In this document: one piece after another, positions 58,301 through 64,000 of the stretch
How the letters are laid out: each line of letters starts with the position of its first letter
Numbering within the stretch: the stretch's first letter is position 1
Assembly (NCBI RefSeq): GCF_010093535.1
Contig: NW_022985178.1
Location: forward strand, 1,109,030-1,173,029
Source: Lindgomyces ingoldianus
Taxonomy: Eukaryota; Ascomycota; Dothideomycetes; Pleosporales; Lindgomycetaceae
Reading direction: 5' to 3'
Length of the DNA stretch: 64,000 nt
Notes under the pieces: model-generated
Told to the model about the DNA's origin: nothing
What the model saw: the letters and a program-made list of their open reading frames with translations, nothing else
The model's database searches: none
Made by a program: the position numbers and the translations under genes

Positions 58301-58658
58301 GTTCTAAATTGCAATGTCTATGTTTTTATATAATAAGATAAAAAGAAGATACTTTCTGTAATGCTTATTATATAGGGTAGGGCTTAATATACATTTTTCC
58401 CTCTATTGTTTAGATTTTAAGCTATTAACTGCTCCTATTATAAATAGAATTCTATTGTCCTAAGCTAAATTTTTATTAAATGTTTGTTGTATAACTTATT
58501 AAGAGTATAATAGCATAAAAAATTAAATAAAAGACTAATTGTTTAAAATAGTTGCCTATTTAGCCTTAGCGCTAGATTGATTCATAGATCCGATCCAGAT
58601 CCAGGATAGCGCCACGTGATTCCGGATAATCGATTCGGACCGATTCCCGCCAGCACTG
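55375..58658 (+). mobile_element. hAT DNA transposon S, full length
   Basis: Terminal inverted repeats begin CAGTGCTGGCG at both ends, flanked by a perfect 8-bp target duplication ATTCTAAC (55367-55374 and 58659-58666), the hallmark of hAT elements. Subterminal regions are rich in ATCGATCCGATTCG-like repeats on both sides. Length 3284 bp, typical for an autonomous fungal hAT. The terminal 80 bp are far less mutated than the interior. Confidence 0.93.
55640..57560 (+). pseudogene. hAT transposase relic
   Basis: On the plus strand the C-terminal dimerisation domain is recognisable: LKWWQDN (with Trp restored at TAG), then PFFTYLALKIYF, then NKLEHIFSRA at about 57452-57483, corresponding to the conserved ECERVFS.A block of hAT transposases. 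Upstream sequence is collinear in length with a catalytic domain of about 600 residues, but motifs there are obscured by stops. No intact frame longer than about 60 codons remains, so the copy is inactive. Confidence 0.72.
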
Positions 58659-58666
58659 ATTCTAAC

Positions 58667-58790
58667 AAGCAAGGTGTTACAATCTCTACTTCGAAGAAAT
58701 GGTGTCTAGAGTACTCAGGGCCTGGGAGGAGGGTTAGGTATTAGGAGTTGGGAGAACCTAGACTGTCACAGGTGTACAGTCCGCGAAGCC
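58667..58790. other. GC-balanced junction segment
   Basis: After a few more bases of LTR G, the sequence switches at 58676 to a little-mutated stretch starting TGTTACAATC and containing GGGCCTGGGAGGAGGG. It ends where element A3 starts. It has an LTR-like first base pattern but no second copy in the window. Confidence 0.35.
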
Positions 58791-61085
58791 TGTAACGATT
58801 CTCACGAATCGTTCCATCTCGGGTCGCTTAGAACCTATCCGAAGGGTCCCTGTATCAGCCCCGACCATGACTTAACCCTGTCCCCTGCAGTTACCCCTAT
58901 TCCTTTATGTATTTAGTTGACCCTTGCCATCTTAGCTAGCTTAGTAGTTTTTTAATATCCTTTTATACAAGGCCTATAGGTGTTAATAGAATTCCTAGGT
59001 TCTAAGTCCCTACACACTTCTATATGCCTTTAAGTAGATTCCTACTACATTTAGACCTATTATCTTGCCTATGCTGTTACATTATATTAGAAAACTTACT
59101 TTTACTAGTAATAGCCTTATTAATAATATTATATTATTTATTTATTTAGCTACATTTAGCTTTAAAAAGTGTTTAATTTAGTTTTAGTTATAATCTTTAC
59201 ACACTACTATAACGTACTTCACAGGCGAGTTGCTTACACACCTGAGTTGCTTACTTTTACTAAGACCCTACTAAACTACTCTTCCTACACTAATGCATTC
59301 CCTACAACACTACTTAGATGCGCTAAAAGAACATTAGATACAGCTTCCGCTTTAAGCTTTTAAATAAGACATAAAACTCTTAAAGAAATATGCTATAGCT
59401 ATATGTAAGGTCTTATAAAAGATAATAAATAACTACAGCACTAGATAACCTTTATAAGCTAATTCTATAGCTAAATTATAAAGGCTAGGTAATAAAAAGA
59501 AGCAGGTGATTGTTAAGACTATACTTAAGCTATATGCGTAAGGAATTTCCTCTTAGATAGCATTTATAGCTAATATAGCTAATTCTTTGCGCGCTAAGCG
59601 TAATCTAGGCTATGTTTACATAAACTAGCCTAGTACGTTTGTAAAGTGTTATTTAGAGCTTAAAGTAACATTTAAGCGTAAGTATAACTATAAAAGAGCT
59701 TTTTATAAGAGTCCTAAGGTAATTTAGAGCAGGTTTAGCCTTATAGAGAATATTAAAGCTAAGTATAGCATTTAGAATAATAACACGTACAACTTTAGCA
59801 AGATAGGGTTTATAATTAGCTAAATATTTCTTAACTATACTTACGCTTAAAACTTTACTTTAAGCTTTAAATAACACTTTATAAATGTACTAGGCTAGTT
59901 TATATAAACATAGCTTAGATTACACTTAGCGTGCAAAGAATTAGCTATATTAGCTATAAATACTATCTAAGGGGAAATTCCTTGCGCATATAGCTTAAGT
60001 ATAGTCTTAATAATTACCTGCTCTTTTTTATTACCTAGCCTCTATAATTTAGCTGTAGAATTAGCTTATAAAGGTTGTCTAGTGCTGTAGTTATTTATTA
60101 TCTTTTATAAGACCTTACACATAGCTATAGCACATTTCTTTAAGAGTTTTATGTCTTATTTAAAAGCTTAAAGTGTAAGCTGTATCTAACATTTATTTAG
60201 CACATCTAAGTAGTGTTATAGAGAATGCATTAGTGTAGAAAGGGTAGTTTAGTAGGGTCTTAGCAAAAGTAAGTAACTTAGGTGTGTGAGCAACTTGCTT
60301 GTAAAGTATGTGATTAAATTATTTAGTTATTATAAATAGCATTTTAAAAACTTTTTATTAACTAAAGCTTTTAAGTTTAAAACTTTTTATCTCTTATAAT
60401 TAAGATTACCTTTAAAAAAGTTATAAAAAGTGTGCTAAAGTAAAAACTAAAAAACTACTAAAAACTTATTAAAATTAAAGATAACTACTAATGCCTAACT
60501 TTTAACTACTTTTAAACTTTAGTATAAAGCTAATAACACACTATAGCTGCAGCTAAGGTAAAATGCCTACTACTAAAGCTAAATAACTACTAACTTTAAC
60601 AGCTAAACTTTTTTTTATAAGACCTAAAGCTAAAAACTTATAAAATTTAAAGTTAAACTTTACTAATATAGCTTTTAAAAACTATGTAGCTTAATTAAAA
60701 GCATAAATTAAGTAGCTAGCTAAATTAAAAACTCTTAGTTTTAATTAACCTCTACTAAATACTAAACTACCTTTAATAATGCTTTAAATTACCTTTACTA
60801 TACTAATAGTAAGAGACTTTTTAAGTAGTTTTAAGCTCTTTTAAAGCTACTTTACTAAATATACACCTAAGATTAAAAACTTTATAGATAGTAAAAAACT
60901 TACATTTAAATAATAGTAAGCCTTTATTATAGATAAACTTAATATTAATTTAAATTACTATTAGAGTAAGTGCACTTACATAGCGTTAGTATAGAGACAC
61001 ACTGCTAGTATTGCAAAGGAATACCTAGAGCCTAAATACCTAGCTAAATTAGATAACTTTTAGTTTAAAAATATAAAAAAAATAA
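58791..61085 (+). mobile_element. Small LTR retroelement A3, split and lacking its 3' LTR
   Basis: 5' LTR 58791-59081 (291 bp) matches A1 and A2. The interior continues to 59211, is interrupted by foldback element B2 and resumes at 60312. A3 keeps about 200 bp that A2 lacks but A1 has. At about 61085 the match to A2 ends before the polypurine tract and repeat E begins. Heavily mutated apart from the first 60 bp of the LTR. Confidence 0.8.
59212..60311. mobile_element. Foldback element B2
   Basis: 1100 bp, the same architecture as B1: family D terminal repeats, TA on the left (59210-59211) and a mutated TA on the right, arms of about 480 bp in inverted orientation. The single-copy centre lies in the opposite direction to that of B1. 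Here the plus strand reads ELKVTFKRKYNYKRA and then NTYNFSKIGF, the N-terminal part of a pogo transposase leading into its first catalytic block. The A2 interior provides the unbroken target. Confidence 0.87.
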
Positions 61086-61086
61086 T

Positions 61087-61738
61087 TAAGCTCTTATAAA
61101 CTTACTTTATTACTAGTAATAAAAAATAAAAGTGTAATAAGCATTTTAAACTTTAAGAATAAGTAAAAAAAAAGTGTTTTTTGCTGTTAAAGCTTACTTT
61201 ATTAGTGCTACTATTAAAAGCTTTATATTAAAGTTAAAATAGTTTTTCTACTTATAAAAAAAATACTGCTAAGCCTAAAAGTACTAAACTTAAGTTTTAA
61301 ACACACCTAAAAAAGCTTTTTTAAGATAATAGTAGCCTACTTAATAGCCTATAACATAAAAAGAAAAAACACTTCTACTATTTTAAAGTAAACTATTAAC
61401 TACACTAAATATTCTAATGTTAGACTTATTATAAATTAATCTTAAAAAGTTTCTAGGAATACATTTAAGGCAGTAAACTATTCTAGTGCACTCTAACCTA
61501 CACCTATGTTAATACTCTAATCTACTCTAGCTACCTACTAACAACCTAGCTAGACACCTGCCTCTAAAAGACAGACAACTTCTAGCAACTATTATAATTA
61601 TAGTAAACTAGAACATTTTACTAGCAATTATTCTATCCCTAGAGTACAAAAAATTAAGGTAGAGTATTAGAAATTTAAGAAAAAGTTTATACATGTAAAT
61701 AATTACAACTTAGATCTTTCTTAGATAAAAAATAAAAA
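61087..61738 (+). repeat. Repeat E, copy 2, and adjoining AT-rich sequence
   Basis: 61087-61545 is the inverted match of 12474-12887 without the inserted transposon end. The remaining 190 bp to 61738 have no partner in the window and no readable frame. Confidence 0.55.
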
Positions 61739-62153
61739 TGTTTATACTAATATAGCCTATATTGTGCTTAGCGCGCAAAGAATTAGCTATATTAGCTATA
61801 GCTGCTAGCTAAAGGGGAAATCCTTGCGCATTTAGCTTAAGTATGTGCTAAATAATTACTTCCTCTTTATTATTACTTAGCTTTTATAAGTTAGCTATAT
61901 AATTAGCTTAGAAAAGTTGTCTAGCGCATTAGTTACTTATTATCTTTTAATAAACTCTATAGATAGCTGTAGTGTGTTGCTTAGAAAGTGTTCTATTTTA
62001 TTTAAAAGCCTAAAGCATAAGCTACATCTAACATTTCTTTAACACATCTAAGTAGTGTTGTTAGGAATGCATTTGTGTAAGAAGAGTAGTGTAGTAGAGT
62101 CTTAGTAAAAGTAAGCAACTTAGGTGTGTAAGCAACTTGCCTATAAAGTACGT
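61739..62153 (-). mobile_element. Fot1-like family D, right-end fragment
   Basis: Matches the last 415 bp of D1 and D2, ending with the terminal repeat ...AAAGTACGT and TA at 62154-62155. It contains the pogo DNA-binding region of the transposase on the minus strand. The left boundary is abrupt. Confidence 0.78.
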
Positions 62154-62155
62154 TA

Positions 62156-63230
62156 ATTACTTTTTTATTTATTATTTTATTTATTAGCCTTTTTTTACTA
62201 ACTTCTAATATAGTTCTTTTAAATAGTCTATTCTATTAATAGCTTTAACTAGATTATGTAGTTAGGTTTTTTTTAAAGTATAACATAGCTTATAGCTACA
62301 GTTAGCCTTATAAGGTGTTTCTTTTATTACTAATAATTTAGTAGTGTTAATAGCTAGTTAAGCTAAGAAAGGCTATTCTACCTAATCTATTTATTTATAT
62401 AAGATGTAGTTTCTAAGATATTTCTTTATTTTAGTGTTAGCCTATTTAGTTTGCCTATTTATTTAGAGATAATAGGCTGTAGAGAGTCTACGTTTAACAT
62501 CTAGATGTCTTATAGCTGCCTACTAAAAGTGTGCTGTAAATAGTTTATTATAGTCTAATATAATAATTTCTAAAGTTTTATAGATACTAAAAATGTGTTA
62601 TTTAAGTTTATGTTGCGTTTGCTAAAAGGTAAACCTTCTAGCTAGCACAGCAGAAGAATCTATGTAGACAGATAGCTGTACGCAACAGTTTATAAATAGG
62701 TTTTTTAGCTGTTATTATTTTTTTAATACTTAGAAGTATAGCATCTTAGTTATTTTATCTATAGTAACTACTATTATATTATATAGTCTTTTAGACTCTA
62801 GTTTCTGCAATAAAGAAAAGCTAGTAATAAAGTCTATAGTTACTATAGTCTATAGTTGTTTAAAGGCTTCTATTAGTTAAAAAACTCTATATAGTTTATA
62901 TTATTTCAAGTTATTTTAATTACAAGTGTTGCATTTACATAACACTTCTATTCATAGCTGCTTAACTTTAAGTATTATTTATAAAATTATGTTTTTTAGC
63001 TTCTTTTAAAGGTTTCTAATGCTAGAGCGTCTAAACATAGGTACTTTATAATATTCTTAGATTAGGTTTTTTTATCTCTACTAGGCAAAAGTAAGGGCTG
63101 TAATGCTTTCTGTTAGAACAGGCCTATTATACACTAGCCTGCTATTCTTTTTTTAAAATAGAATAATTTCCTTACTATTTTTATTAAGCTTATTAAAGTA
63201 GTTTACGTTTTAGCTTAACACATTTACTTA
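62156..63230 (-). pseudogene. Gypsy integrase fragment related to element I
   Basis: On the minus strand the zinc-finger cysteines read CNTC at 62922-62933. The catalytic core follows with TIDFITS, IIVVTIDKITKM, then ILDYNKLFTAHF, and RRLSTAYYLQINRQT (the LSTAYHPQTDGQT block). The order matches the integrase of Ty3/gypsy elements, and the layout parallels 5000-5900 of element I with clear divergence. Stops are frequent. It is flanked by a Fot1-like end and an LTR-like segment; no LTR of its own is visible. Confidence 0.65.
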
Positions 63231-63244
63231 TTAATTACTTATAC

Positions 63245-63880
63245 TGTGACGGCTGCTGCAAGCAGAGCTAGCTGCAGGTCACCTGACTACGAGGCGGCCT
63301 AGCCTATAGAGGCCTAGCGCCTCCACGGTCACCTTCTTACGCCTGCGCGCCTTGTATCTACGTTTCTTCTCTATCCTAGTGTATCTAAAATAGAGCTAAC
63401 ATACTCTATTAATACTCTATAATGCAAGAGCCTAAGCTTATCCATATATTACACTAGAATTACACACCTTACTTAGCTAGCAACAGCAATATAATATCTA
63501 GTTAAACTAATTAATCTACCTGTATATATAACTTAATAATAACTAACACTTTAAGCACCCATAGCATAACTATACTGTGCTGTTAGTTTATCTTAGAAGT
63601 ATAGTTACTTACTATAGCAGTCCTAATACTACTAAGTAAGGCTTAAAAAAAGTTAATAAATAACAGTTTAAAGAAAGTAGACTGCAGCTAGCTAGAAAAG
63701 CTAATTAGTCTACTACTCTTGCTTAATAAATAAGCGCTTAAAGAGTACTAGATCTATAAGCCTTATATAGGCTAAATAGAAAGTTAATAACGCACACATT
63801 ACTTATGCAAAAAGAGCTATAAGAGCTTTACTCTCTGTAAGAGAGAAAACTACTACCTTACTAACTACTAAAAGCGCTAC
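63245..63880 (+). repeat. LTR-like segment J and AT-rich continuation
   Basis: Starts TGTGACGGCTGC, with 120 bp of GC-rich unmutated sequence (CCTAGCGCCTCCACGG region), then becomes AT-rich without a clear end. The first eight bases match solo LTR K. No matching right end or target duplication is visible before 63880, so only an LTR 5' part is suggested. Confidence 0.35.
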
Positions 63881-64000
63881 TGTAAAGATGGGATGGTAAG
63901 TAGCACAGATAGCACTGAGAGCAAGCTTTCAGAGAAAGATAGAAGTGTATTGTAAGAGACGAATTGCTGCTAAGCCTCGCTTGTTAGGATTCATGCTTAT
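63881..64000 (-). repeat. LTR family G, inverted, cut by window edge
   Basis: Reverse complement of the 3' half of the LTR at 12987-13187, beginning TGTAAAGATGGGATGG. It is nearly unmutated and defines the 3' terminus of family G as CATCTTTACA. The rest lies beyond the window. Confidence 0.7.

Overview
The window looks like a transposon-dominated block of a filamentous ascomycete genome that carries repeat-induced point mutation (RIP). Almost all of it is AT-rich, TA/CTAG-rich DNA in which transposon reading frames are recognisable but full of stops. Trp codons have become TAG, Gln codons TAG, and catalytic Asp codons Asn. Comparing copies of one element inside the window shows C-to-T changes (and G-to-A on the other strand), mainly in CpA and CpG. 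Genes with short GT-AG introns and CTAAC/CTGAY branch points also point to a fungus. No tRNA, rRNA or CRISPR array was seen.

Only two convincing host genes are present. One is a five-exon short-chain dehydrogenase/reductase (10125-11605, + strand, 367 aa) with two CACGTGAC boxes upstream. The other is a two-exon gene (54202-54793, + strand, 179 aa) whose protein resembles a PD-(D/E)XK nuclease fold. Both lie in small GC-balanced islands, as does an uninterpretable island at 8955-9640.

The rest is a nest of mobile elements. 1-8954: a Tc1/mariner relic split by a Ty3/gypsy element (1923-8465); that element was itself hit by a small LTR element (2490-3811) and a solo LTR (7990-8166), and another small LTR element (183-1681) sits in the Tc1 relic. 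12070-14458: stacked fragments. 15640-21550: a minus-strand copia relic with a solo LTR inside. 21551-24080: a Fot1/pogo-like transposon split by a 1.1-kb foldback derivative. 24083-26631: undefined repeats with minisatellites. 26632-34167: a Fot1-like transposon interrupted by a full gypsy chromovirus. 34513-39897: a full copia element. 41551-41754: a solo LTR. 42051-45787: a second copy of the Fot1-like transposon, interrupted by a third Fot1-like family. 47352-53014: a second full chromovirus in opposite orientation. 54897-62153: foldback, hAT (8-bp target duplication) and small LTR elements. 62156-64000: gypsy integrase debris and LTR pieces.

Element ends and target-site duplications could be read directly for most insertions, and several are confirmed by an empty site in a second copy, so a relative order of insertion can be given. 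I found no credible novel multi-gene system. The most unusual items are the foldback derivatives, the paired motif shared by the Fot1-like ends, the coding-like antisense segment in the first gypsy element, and the unmutated short solo LTRs among heavily mutated DNA.
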